DNA from: Pisaster brevispinus
Taxonomy: Eukaryota; Echinodermata; Asteroidea; Forcipulatida; Asteriidae
Length of the DNA: 64,000 nt
Assembly: GCA_023634235.1 (NCBI GenBank)
Contig: JAMKCF010000020.1
Coordinates: 8,556,001-8,620,000, forward strand
Direction of reading: 5' to 3'
The position numbers and the translations under genes are program-made. Below, one piece after another: positions 10,191 to 19,677 of this stretch; position 1 is the first letter of the stretch, and each line of letters starts with the position of its first letter. A model generated the notes under the pieces. The model searched no databases, had not been told where the DNA came from, and worked only from the letters and a program-made list of their open reading frames with translations.

Positions 10191-11305
10191 GTTTTCAATT
10201 CGCCCACAAGTGTGACTCTCTATGGATACTTCATTTTGTTCACCTTCAAAAGAATGTATGTAAAAACGTAGCACTGTCATCATGTCAACGCAACATTTTT
10301 AGTAGACTGTTTCCCTGTCCTTATCCGCAAGGATAAGGACAGGCACATGTCTATTAATCCGGTGCTTTTATTGGACAGACATGCAGGGTATGTAATGTTG
10401 TTCTGTCGTCCGTGTGAATGGGATGCGAGGTCAAAGGTACATCTGCCAACATCCGGTCTGGCAGGTATCTGGCGGTATTCACGAGCCTCGAAGTGTGACG
10501 TCAGATGCTCGGGCTACATTTTTAGGTGCGTGGTCTGGTGTACCACCCCCTTGCGTTTGTGTCTTCAATGAATCTCATGAACTCTGTAGAGGATTTTCTG
10601 GGAGGGGTCAGTACTCCTGTACGTGAGAGGGGAGTGGCTTAGAGTATTAAAACATTTGGACGGGGCTCCCTCTGCAACTCAAATTGGCAAGAGTCCATAT
10701 CATTTGTTATGTGAGTTTGCTAAGGCAATTTGCATTACTTTAAAACTAACTAAGGCTTGTTGTTGTGTCTCTCAAAATTGGAGGCACTTTTCTTTCACTA
10801 ATGTTGAATGTTTACGGCATTAAATAGGGTTATGGGTGTATGTAGTTATGTTCTAACAATTCGGTAACGAAAGGGTTAACCCCGTGAACCAACGTCACAC
10901 GCGATAACTGTCTGCCCCTATGCTCAATTTCGTAGTGCTGCTGCTGAGCTCAAAACTAGCTAAGCACATGGAAGTTATGCTCACCAGAATAAGGTTACCA
11001 GCCAAAGCACCATGTCACTTGTACCTTCAATAAAAAATCTTAAGCAATGTCCCTCCATTTGGGGGGGGGGGGTTAAAGAAGAATTGGTCTGTAACTGCTT
11101 TTAAGGAGTCTAAAAGCACCTGAAAAATAGGTGCCTCTCATCTGCACGCGCGCGGCGATTATAATGTGCACAAATTGCGATAGCAAGATCTATCGTGCGG
11201 TGACGTCAGGGTGAATTGGGTAAATAGGCCTATACGAATATTAATATAGTATTAATTTAATTGTAACATAATATTGTGTGTATGATCATTTGTAAATAAT
11301 AAAAA
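10191..11305 (+). other. SLCO: Probable SLCO 3' UTR and downstream flank
   Basis: Non-coding stretch after the stop. AATAAA hexamers lie at 11029-11034 and 11298-11303; either could direct polyadenylation and the choice cannot be made from sequence. A poly-G tract is at about 11061. Confidence 0.45.
10314..10343 (+). promoter_or_regulatory. Perfect 13-bp hairpin with GCAA tetraloop in predicted 3' UTR
   Basis: CCTGTCCTTATCC, loop GCAA, GGATAAGGACAGG. All 13 pairs are Watson-Crick and the loop fits the GNRA tetraloop class. It begins 124 nt after the transporter stop codon. Role unknown; possible mRNA stability or protein-binding element, or the remnant of a tiny palindromic insertion. Confidence 0.6.
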
Positions 11306-11413
11306 AATGTATGACTAATTTTAAAGGTTTGAGTGAGCAAAAGACTTGTGTTGCGGCATTCCCAACCCATCAACACACAGACACATAATGCAATACGATA
11401 TCATTTTATACTT

Positions 11414-11494
11414 ATTCACCGAACCCGACCATTTCGAATGAATGCTTACAAATTGATTACGGAAAGGTACGATTTACGAAAGATGCAGCAACAA
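11414..11494. repeat. Dispersed repeat shared with 36835-36918
   Basis: CACCGAAC, GAATG(A/G)(A/G)TGCTTACAAAT, GATTACG and TTTACGAAAGATGCAGCAAC occur in the same order at 36835-36918. No coding sense. Confidence 0.6.
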
Positions 11495-11498
11495 TACA

Positions 11499-11640
11499 CC
11501 CCTTGCATATGACGTCAAAAGCCATACAACGCCCTCACTGAGGTCAAAGGAGGACCTTCCATTGGCTGAAACTTGTGCGCAGCGCCTACACGTGTGCACG
11601 TTTAGATTGTTTGACATATCAATTTTCCGTTTGTAATAAA
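11499..11640. repeat. Diverged partial copy of the 5290-5466 MITE
   Basis: Shares CTTGCATATGACGTCA, CGCCCTC, GAGGTCAAA-GGAGG, CATTGGC, TGTGCGC and GATTGTTT in order with the MITE at 5290-5466. Confidence 0.6.
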
Positions 11641-12467
11641 AAAAGTTGTTAACTATCCAAACATTTTCAAAAATTCCATCATTTTATAAGTAGCATGTTA
11701 CATGTACATGTAGTTAGGTAATCTTTTCAAACCCATAGAGCAAGGACCAGATTGGACCAACGCGTGTATTATGTCGGTTGTTTATACACGCCTTTGAGCA
11801 TATTATGTAGACTGGATCCCATGCCTCGTCATAGTAATCACATTTACATAAACAAACCACCAGTCTACTTGCAACATGCACATGTGTAGATCGATGTGCT
11901 CAAAATCAAGCCAAGCTCCGAAATCGCCTTTGCCAAAGAACGAAAATCCCCAAATCACAATCCGTTGTAAATTGGCTTGCTGATATTTTACCTGTTGGAT
12001 CGTCCATTAAAGAGTCAAATTTACGGTTGTATTGATTGTTTAAAATGGTGATGTTTTGCGGTGTATTTGCGTTAGCTCCGTATATTCATATAGGCAAGTC
12101 CAAACTAACTAGCCGCCGATGATGACGTCACGAGTCCTTCGTCGCGTGGTTTGTTCTACCTCGCGTTTTTCAGATTTTGGGCTGGGAGTGTTTCAAGGAA
12201 TATACATTTTTACCCTGTTTTAGCGTGAGGTAAGGGACTCATAATACTTATTTCTATTACTTTGGAACTCCATCTATTGGAAACGTTTAAAAACTAAACG
12301 ACGATCACACCAATCCACGAATTTTCCTACCTCTGACATATAACAAAGTGGGTCATCTTTTAAGTTACCCGTGATTATCATGTTATTTGCGTTGAAATTG
12401 ATTATACTACAATCACTTGTTTAAAAAAAAACAGTTGCGAGATAACGCATCCTTGATGAGCACCTTT

Positions 12468-12597
12468 GATATTTGCAAAGATATTTGCGACATCGCAAAT
12501 ATTTGCAAAGATATTTGCGACGTCGCAAATATTTGCAAAGATATTTGCAAAGATATTTGCGACATCTCAAATATTTGCAAAGATATTTGCGATGTGC
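12468..12597. repeat. 30-bp tandem palindromic repeat (GATATTTGCGACATCGCAAATATTTGCAAA type)
   Basis: Four full or partial units built from GATATTTGC and GCAAATATTTGC around GCGACATCGC or GCGACGTCGC cores. Each unit is internally near-palindromic, so both strands look alike. Confidence 0.8.
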
Positions 12598-13300
12598 GAT
12601 GTCCCTTCAGGGCCACCATACTAACCTGATAGTGATAGACAGTGAATCTGGTGAACACCACTATAAGGGTTGGGGGGGGGGTGCGTGCCCTAATTGAAGT
12701 CCGTGCCCCAGTCCCCCTACCCCCTGCCACCAATTTGAAATCTGGACTTTTGAGATAACAAATTTACAAGAGTAAAATGTTACATTTTGTTATCTTTAAT
12801 ATGATAGTTTCAATGTTTTGAAAACTATTATTTTTTTCCACGCAGACAATACAAAAGGTAAATAGCTTAATTAAGAAGAGCACTGAAATGGGGCTTGTTT
12901 ACGAGAAATGCAAAAGGAAACTACAGTTATAATTGACCCAATGTGGCCCCTTGACGAAAACGGGTTGGTGAGTGAAATGAGAATGGGTTGGTATTGTTGT
13001 CTTGATATGGTAATCACCCAAAAGAGCAAGGACGCGTCCTACTACTATTGAAAGCATTTCTCCCACAATTTATTGAGAGCTATGAATTATTCAAACTAAA
13101 AGGGCTGCTGAAGACTGGCGAGAATGTCGACTTAAAGCAATAGTCAGTGACAGTTTATTCCAGTCCATTCCCCACTTTCCAGCCAAGGCCTGGTTGTCTG
13201 CTGTTAGTGCGCGGTTTGGCTGCATTGATTAATAGAACTTTCTCGTGACTGTAAGGGATTCCTCAAACTCTTTTAGATTTTTACAATTTAATTCCATGTT
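12570..13300. repeat. Dispersed repeat, related copy at 41590-42060
   Basis: Shares AGTGAATCTGG, GGTTGGTATTGTTGTCT, AGAGCAAGGACGCGTCCTA, GGGGCTGCTG/GGGCTGCTG, CAGCCAAG(G/A)CCTG, CTGCTG/TTTGCTGG and TTTCTC(A/G)TGA with 41590-42060. No intact ORF. Element type unknown. Confidence 0.6.
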
Positions 13301-13347
13301 ATTCAGATACACATTATCACGAGGTCGGAAACTGACTGGGTATATTT

Positions 13348-13420
13348 TAAATTAATTGTGGTTGAACAAAGGCAAATTGACTAGAGCGGAATTTGAACCA
13401 ACGATTTTAATTGGCCAGAA
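13348..13420 (-). repeat. tRNA-like repeat head, copy 3
   Basis: On the - strand reads ATCGTTGGTTCAAATTCCGC followed by TTTGCCTTTGTTCAACC, matching the copies at 6165 and 7495. Confidence 0.55.
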
Positions 13421-13639
13421 GTGAGTGTCCCCTAGAATAAAAAGGTGCACCCCCTTGTGCCCCCTAATCATTTACCCTAGTTTCAGTGCTGCTGCGAGAT
13501 AATAATTTGAAATAAAATCTAATTAGTACATGGAGAGTCAAACCTGGGGCACTCTTGAATGAAAAGTCGGGAACCAATCTTTGGAACTAAGAATGGGTTG
13601 GTATCGTTGTTTTTTAATCATCCTAAAGAGTATTTTCAT

Positions 13640-13705
13640 TTATTTGGAGTTGAACAAAGAAAAACAGCGGGATTTGAACCAACGGCCTCGAGATTAACAA
13701 CACTT
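13640..13705 (-). repeat. tRNA-like repeat head, copy 4
   Basis: On the - strand reads GTTAATCTCGAGGCCGTTGG, then TTCAAATCCCGCTG and CTTTGTTCAACTCC. Same family as copy 3, 290 bp away. Confidence 0.55.
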
Positions 13706-13719
13706 GCGACATTTTATTC

Positions 13720-13953
13720 AAAAGTTTACCCCACTTTGACCTGTACTTCCGGTCCAAACAGGAAGCTCATAAGTTTTAACAATATTATCTCCTGAACCAC
13801 ATGTTATAGTTGTATTGTCTGTGCTCAAGTTGTAGTTTACAGCACTTATGACGTTTTATTTATAAGCATGACCCCACTTTGACTTTTACTTCCGGTCGGT
13901 CCAAACAGAAAGCTCTAAAATGTAAAGGGACATACCGGATTACCGTTTATGTA
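13720..13953. repeat. 'ACTTCCGGT' satellite-related fragment interrupted by the LTR element
   Basis: Two monomer-like copies of CCCCACTTTGACCTGTACTTC / CCCCACTTTGACTTTTACTTC with CCGGTCCAAACAG, related to the array at 27295-27800. The retrotransposon inserted at 13953. Confidence 0.55.
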
Positions 13954-14690
13954 TGTGACCCCTCTGACTTATTAAATCTCACAATTGACACGGCTGTTCT
14001 TATACACTTGTTTCCAAAGCTGGTTGTTTATTTACAGTAAGATCTGTTGACGAAGAGAAACATGATGCACTTAGGTCTTCGTCTAAGGATATTATGAACT
14101 GATACAATAATATTTATAAAAGGTTACATAATACTAATAATTGAACTTTCAACTATCTCTGCGGTTCGCGCCATAATCTGGGCGGCGTCCGCCATCTTGA
14201 GAATCATCTCGGAAATTATCAATTAACTTAAGCAGAGCTTGTTTAATAAATAGGTTGTAAATGTAAACGAAGGGACTGCATTGTCCCAAGAGGAATTTAC
14301 ATAACGAATACATAAGTTGTCTTAAGGACATGAAAATGGTATAAAGCTAACTCTCCGTTTGTCTCTTCGGTATCCATGGCAAACGAGTCAATAAATCAAT
14401 GATTAAATAGAAAATATATACAACTTAGACTATGAAGGTATACGGAATATGATGGTACTTGTTCGATTGAACAATATTAATGCAAAAGGTAAGCAATAAG
14501 TAAGTTAAAACATAATTACCTGTTGACGAAGAGAAACATGATGCACTTAGGTCTTCGTCTAAGGATATTATGAACTGATAGCCCGCGAAAATGAAATCGC
14601 TGAGGGCGCTACTCTGGTAGTATTACGTAATAGATAAAGCTACTAAAAATAGATTGCGGGCATGCGCAAGATAGTTTCATGACCGTCACA
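13954..14690 (-). repeat. 3' LTR (left copy), 737 bp
   Basis: Contains a TATA-like TTTATAAA at 14113-14120 and, downstream in the transcription direction, AATAAA (complement of 14027-14032). That would place R between them. A 61-bp segment is duplicated inside the LTR at 14044-14104 and 14520-14580. Confidence 0.95.
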
Positions 14691-14705
14691 TTGTTCTCCC
14701 TTTCG
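14691..14705 (-). promoter_or_regulatory. Polypurine tract of the LTR element
   Basis: On the - strand reads CGAAAGGGAGAACAA directly against the 3' LTR. This is the expected position and composition of the primer for plus-strand DNA synthesis. Confidence 0.75.
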
Positions 14706-14949
14706 AAATAAATGTCGACCTCGACATTTTGTAATAAACCAAATTATGTTCAAAGAAAATACAAGTTACAGTTATTGACCTACTTCTTCGTTTCAACTGT
14801 TGAGAAGCCTCTTAACAATAATTAATTAAATATAGCTAAATACCAAGTTAAACATCCTTGACCATTGTCATTCTTGGACAAACTTTATATTGGTAAAAAA
14901 AAAAAACTGTGGAGTGGCGGGGAAATTAAATAGAAAGAGCAAAAAGTTG

Positions 14950-17900
14950 TTAGGTATGTTCTTGAAGGAAAAATCTCATGCTGGCCATTTTTCTTCTTGC
15001 AGTCATTTTTGGGCTCTTCCATTTTGCCAACAATTTCTTTCCAGCCAGTAGCTTTGATTGGAGCTGTTTCACTTCATCTTCATCTCTTATTCTATGTAAT
15101 TTTGTCTGTCCAAGATAATCATACTTCAGCCTTTCAACTGGTTTAATGAGTCTGGTTGACTGACGTAGAAGTAGTTCGGGTTCCTCTTTTGTTGTTTCTG
15201 TGTCAGTGGAAATCTCTGTTTCTGGACGATGAACCGATGATACCGACGTTAGATTTTCTTTTGAGGACTTTGATGAAGATTTTAGTGTATCCATGTAAGT
15301 GGTTTGTGTTGTACTTAACTCAGGTAGGAGATAGTTAATGGACGTTTCATTTTCGTCCACTGATTGTATTTCTGAGTGACTGTTTCTTGTATTATTTGGC
15401 TGCATAATTACAGGGATAAATGATATGTCCCCCTCTTCGTCACTTGAAATGTGTTCCTCTGTAATTTGCCGGTCTCTGTTTGGACTTGCTGGTTTGTCTT
15501 CTTCTATCGCGCTTTCTTCTTTTGAAGTAAATGTTTCTTTGACTGCGTCATCTTCTTTTGAAGGAGATTTTTCTTTGACTGCGTCATCTTCTTTTGAAGG
15601 AGATTGCATTTCTACTGGTAAAAACATGCATGGGGTAAGAAGGTTACGGTGTAGTGTTCGTTCTTTACCATCGTTCAGTGAACAGACTACATATACTGGC
15701 AGATTTGGCTGTTTAGATACCACTACGTATGGGTGGGGCTCCCATCTATCTGCCAACTTCTGAGTTCCCACTACGTGTTTGTGCTGTACAAGCACTCGGT
15801 CACCTTGACGAAGGCTTGCCTCTGTTGTGTTTCTGTCGTAAAGACGTTTTTGTTTCGACTTGGCTTTCTCTTTGACTTCATTTGCGATTTTGTAGGCGGA
15901 TTGTAGGTTGTCTCTTAGCTTGATTACAAAATCATCGTAGGATGGTGGGTCTTCGTTATCGCTGGGATTAAGTCCAAACATCAAGTCTATGGGGAGGTTT
16001 GGATGACGTCCGAACATGAGTAGAAAGGGAGCATAGCCTGTAGACTCGTGACGGGTAGCATTATACGCGTGCGTCATTGCACCTACATGCTGTTTCCAAT
16101 CCTGTTTCTGGTTGGTTTCTAATGTGCCAAGCATGTTTAACAGTGTGTGATTGAACCGTTCTGTCTGCCCGTTTCCTTGAGGATGGTATGGCGTGGTACG
16201 ACTTTTCTTAACGCCGCAGACTTTGCAGAGCTCTTTTATTAGATTGCTCTCGAAATTCCGGCCTTGGTCTGCATGAATTCGCACAGGAAATCCGTAGTGC
16301 TGAATAAAATCTTTCCACAGAATTTTGGCGACGGTTAATGCTTTCTGGTCACGTGTTGGATGAGCTTGTGCATATTTAGTGAAATGGTCGGTGATAACTA
16401 GGATGTTTTCGAATCCTCCTTTAGACTTCTCAAGCTTAAGGAAGTCTATGCAGATTAATTCTAGTGGCTCTGTTGTATTGATGCTAACCAGTGGAACTCT
16501 CGTCATCTTGCTGGGTCTGGTTTTACGCAGACAACATCGTTTGCACTGCTCACACCATTTCTTTACTTCTTCTGCCATCTTGGGCCAAAAGAATCTGCTC
16601 CTGATCATATCTATCGTCCTCTCAAAGCCCAAGTGACCTAGGTCATTATGAAGAGATGTCATTGCCAATGCTTGAAATTGTTGAGGTAGAATCAGCTGTA
16701 ATAACGTCTTGCCATCTGGTGTCTTTCTTTGTCTATATAGGATGCTATCTTGAATGATTAGTCTTTCCCATTGTCTGAAGTAGATTGAACACTCTGGTGA
16801 TTCTCGAACCCGTTCAGATTTTGTTGGTCTCAGATGTTGGTCGACGAAGAACAAAACACGAGATATGACCGGGTCGTCTCTTTGTGCAATGGCAAGTTCT
16901 TGTTTAGACACACGTGGTAACCCTTCTTCGATGGTGTTCTGCAGTTTGGTGGTGGTTTTAGCTGCTTGTCGAGTTATAACCTCACAGTGTACCGTATTAG
17001 ATGATTCTAGAAATGGTTGAGATGTAGAAGGATATCCATCACAGATGGCTTGTACACTACCAGCGGGGATGGTCACTGCCTCTCGCTGGAATTCTATGGA
17101 GCTCCTAGTCATTTCGCTCTGTGGCTTCCTTGACAAGGCGTCTGCAGCAGCGTTGTTCTTTCCTGGTTTGTACTTAATGGTGAAGTTAAACTGGGACAAA
17201 GCGGCAACCCATCTTTGACCAGTAGCGTCAAGTTTTGCTGATGAAGTCACGTATAGTAGGGGGTTGTTATCGGTGAGGACGGTAAAGCTGTTTCCCAGTA
17301 GATAGTCGCGAAGTTTGTCTGTCACGGCCCATTTCATTGCTAAAAACTCTAGTTTATGAGCTGGGTATCGAGACTCTGCGGGGTTCAGTCCTCTACTGAC
17401 GTAGGCAATGACGCGTTCGGTCCCATTCTGGATTTGACTAAGAACTGCCCCAAGTCCGACGCCGGACGCATCGGTCTGAAGGATGAAAGGGGTTGTGAAG
17501 TCTGCATACGCCAGGATAGGTGCTGATGTCAGATGAAATGTTAGTGTATCCATAGCTTGTTGATGTTGTGTTGTCCATATGAATGGAGGTGGAGGATTGT
17601 GCCTTTTCTTGATTTGTGAACCTCTTTTCTTTCGTCTTGGTTCACCAGATGTTAATTTGTAGAGTGGTGAGACGATGTCGGAGTAGCCCTTTATAAATCG
17701 TCTGTAGTAACCAGTGAAACCTAAGAATCGTTGAAGTTCCTTTCGGTTAGAGGGTGTCTGCCAACCACTGACTTGTGATATCTTTTCTGGATCAGCAGAT
17801 ATGCCCTTTGCTGAGACAATGTGACCAAGATATTTCACCTCTTGCTGGAGAAGGTGGCATTTCGATGGTTTTACTTTTAAACCATGCTGATGGAGACATG

Positions 17901-19677
17901 AGAATACTTGGTCAAGACGCTCAAGATGTTCCTCAAATGTTGACGAAAAAACTATTATATCGTCCAGGTAGAGTAAAATGGTTGAGTAGTTCTTGTCACC
18001 TAGGCATGATAACATCAGGCGTTGGAAGGTAGCTGGGGCATTCTGTAGTCCAAATGGCATACGGTTACATTCATAGAGTCCCATTGGAGTGGTAAACGCA
18101 GTTTTAGCCTTGTCACATTCTTCTACTTCCACCTGCCAGTACCCTGACGTTAAATCCAGTGTCGTGAAGAAAGTTGCATTGCCAAGTGCATCCAATGCTT
18201 CTTCTATTCTCGGAAGAGGAAATGCGTCACGCACCGTCCTGTTATTTAATTGTCTGTAGTCAATGCATATTCGAAGAGACCCGTCTTTCTTATGGACTAT
18301 GACCATTGGAGAGGCATATGGGGAACAGCTACGACGGATAGCTCCTGAATCCTCCATACATTTAAGATGTTCTCTTACGGCTTGGTACTGCATTGGTGGT
18401 ATACGACGGTGGGGAAGACGGAACGGTTGTGTGTCTACCAGGGGTATGGTGTGCTTGATTGTGGAAGTGCAACCGTAGTCTAAGGAATTGACGGAGAAAA
18501 CATCAGCATGTTTGTGAAGAAGATCTGCTAGTTGTTCTCTCTGTTTATCATTATCAAGCTTAGCATAAGATAAGTCCAAAGATGGAATGTTAGCAAAATC
18601 TTCGGATGCTCTGACATTCCTGCTTCTGCCGACTGTTGGTTGTTGGAGTTTTGTTGGATGGAGACTAGAGTGGCGGAGATCGGATGGATGGAGATTGGTT
18701 GGATGAAGACTATCTGCACTGTTTGCTATGTCTCGTCTGTCTTGTGAATGTGCCTGTTGCTTGAGAGGAGATTCGTATTCCACGTGGATGATGGAGGAAA
18801 CTTGTGCAAGCTTACAATTACGTCTAATTGTGATGGGCTTGGCGGTAATATTGCAAAGACGTACAGGAATCCTCCGGTTTTGATAAACATCTGCAACTAT
18901 ATTACCAACTCGGAGATATGACACATTCTGTGGAAACCCTTCAACTATTGCGGTGTAGGTATGACCATTTGGATTGGGAGGTGCTTCGCAGATCACGTCA
19001 ACTTCTTTTCCTGGTGGTATAACTCGTGGAAATTGGCCAACGTATTTTGCATATCCAATCTTTCCTTGTGGGTCACCTAAATCGAGATCTGTTGTGTTGA
19101 TGTATGCCGTCTGCCATGCATTACTTTCGCCTCCGACTTCTTGAAGGTAGTTCTGTCCTCTGGCTCGGCACTGGTCATTTCTAGACGCTCGAATGACATT
19201 GGTACCAATCAAGACGGGCACGTTCTTTCGGTAGCTGTCGGTTGGCACTACGAACGCTGGAACATCTGTATAGGTAACACCCATGATGGAGATGGAAATT
19301 GGCACTACACCAAGATAAGGAACCTTCTGGCCACTGGCACCTTCGATGGAGACGTTGACTTCTGACAGTATTAGATTCTGTAACGATGGATGTGTTTTCC
19401 ATAAGTCTTCAGTGATGGAAGTTATTTGTGAGCCTGAATCGATGAGAGCAGTGAAGTTTTTCCCATTTATGTCGACGATGTCTTCATTGTTTGGCCCAAT
19501 GAGTTGCTGGTAATTTGGTGTGGTGTGACTGTGAAGAGACTTAGCAGATTTGTTTTCTATTGGGCTAGGTATTTCTGGGCCTCGGACGGCTTGCCCTTCG
19601 GCCGTGGGCCTTGGTAGTTTGACGGCATGTTGCGACAACCTCTGGCTATGTGTCCATCTTGTCCACATTTGTGGCAA
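14950..19677 (-). CDS. pol: Pol polyprotein of Ty3/gypsy element (PR-RT-RNaseH-INT), intact
   Basis: 1,575-residue open frame counted from its first Met at 19677; translation probably enters by -1 frameshift from gag. Aspartic protease D-S-G at residues 80-82. Reverse transcriptase with the YLDD catalytic box at 570-573 and LDLTSGYWQ upstream. RNase H with D736, E777, D803 and D846. Integrase zinc finger H1010, H1015, C1042, C1045, and catalytic D1078, D1137 and E1173 with 35 residues between the last two. A KQKRLYDRNT-to-LHRNLLTPC region fits the GPY/F-like C-terminal domain. The terminal ~200 residues are acidic and Ser-rich, with two SPSKEDDAVKE repeats. No stop or frameshift interrupts it. 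Confidence 0.95.
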   Translation of the reverse strand: MPQMWTRWTHSQRLSQHAVKLPRPTAEGQAVRGPEIPSPIENKSAKSLHSHTTPNYQQLIGPNNEDIVDINGKNFTALIDSGSQITSITEDLWKTHPSLQNLILSEVNVSIEGASGQKVPYLGVVPISISIMGVTYTDVPAFVVPTDSYRKNVPVLIGTNVIRASRNDQCRARGQNYLQEVGGESNAWQTAYINTTDLDLGDPQGKIGYAKYVGQFPRVIPPGKEVDVICEAPPNPNGHTYTAIVEGFPQNVSYLRVGNIVADVYQNRRIPVRLCNITAKPITIRRNCKLAQVSSIIHVEYESPLKQQAHSQDRRDIANSADSLHPTNLHPSDLRHSSLHPTKLQQPTVGRSRNVRASEDFANIPSLDLSYAKLDNDKQREQLADLLHKHADVFSVNSLDYGCTSTIKHTIPLVDTQPFRLPHRRIPPMQYQAVREHLKCMEDSGAIRRSCSPYASPMVIVHKKDGSLRICIDYRQLNNRTVRDAFPLPRIEEALDALGNATFFTTLDLTSGYWQVEVEECDKAKTAFTTPMGLYECNRMPFGLQNAPATFQRLMLSCLGDKNYSTILLYLDDIIVFSSTFEEHLERLDQVFSCLHQHGLKVKPSKCHLLQQEVKYLGHIVSAKGISADPEKISQVSGWQTPSNRKELQRFLGFTGYYRRFIKGYSDIVSPLYKLTSGEPRRKKRGSQIKKRHNPPPPFIWTTQHQQAMDTLTFHLTSAPILAYADFTTPFILQTDASGVGLGAVLSQIQNGTERVIAYVSRGLNPAESRYPAHKLEFLAMKWAVTDKLRDYLLGNSFTVLTDNNPLLYVTSSAKLDATGQRWVAALSQFNFTIKYKPGKNNAAADALSRKPQSEMTRSSIEFQREAVTIPAGSVQAICDGYPSTSQPFLESSNTVHCEVITRQAAKTTTKLQNTIEEGLPRVSKQELAIAQRDDPVISRVLFFVDQHLRPTKSERVRESPECSIYFRQWERLIIQDSILYRQRKTPDGKTLLQLILPQQFQALAMTSLHNDLGHLGFERTIDMIRSRFFWPKMAEEVKKWCEQCKRCCLRKTRPSKMTRVPLVSINTTEPLELICIDFLKLEKSKGGFENILVITDHFTKYAQAHPTRDQKALTVAKILWKDFIQHYGFPVRIHADQGRNFESNLIKELCKVCGVKKSRTTPYHPQGNGQTERFNHTLLNMLGTLETNQKQDWKQHVGAMTHAYNATRHESTGYAPFLLMFGRHPNLPIDLMFGLNPSDNEDPPSYDDFVIKLRDNLQSAYKIANEVKEKAKSKQKRLYDRNTTEASLRQGDRVLVQHKHVVGTQKLADRWEPHPYVVVSKQPNLPVYVVCSLNDGKERTLHRNLLTPCMFLPVEMQSPSKEDDAVKEKSPSKEDDAVKETFTSKEESAIEEDKPASPNRDRQITEEHISSDEEGDISFIPVIMQPNNTRNSHSEIQSVDENETSINYLLPELSTTQTTYMDTLKSSSKSSKENLTSVSSVHRPETEISTDTETTKEEPELLLRQSTRLIKPVERLKYDYLGQTKLHRIRDEDEVKQLQSKLLAGKKLLAKWKSPKMTARRKMASMRFFLQEHT

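Noticed and set aside
14149..14331. 60-codon ORF present in both LTRs
   Set aside because: Duplicated only as part of the LTR; no similarity to any known protein.
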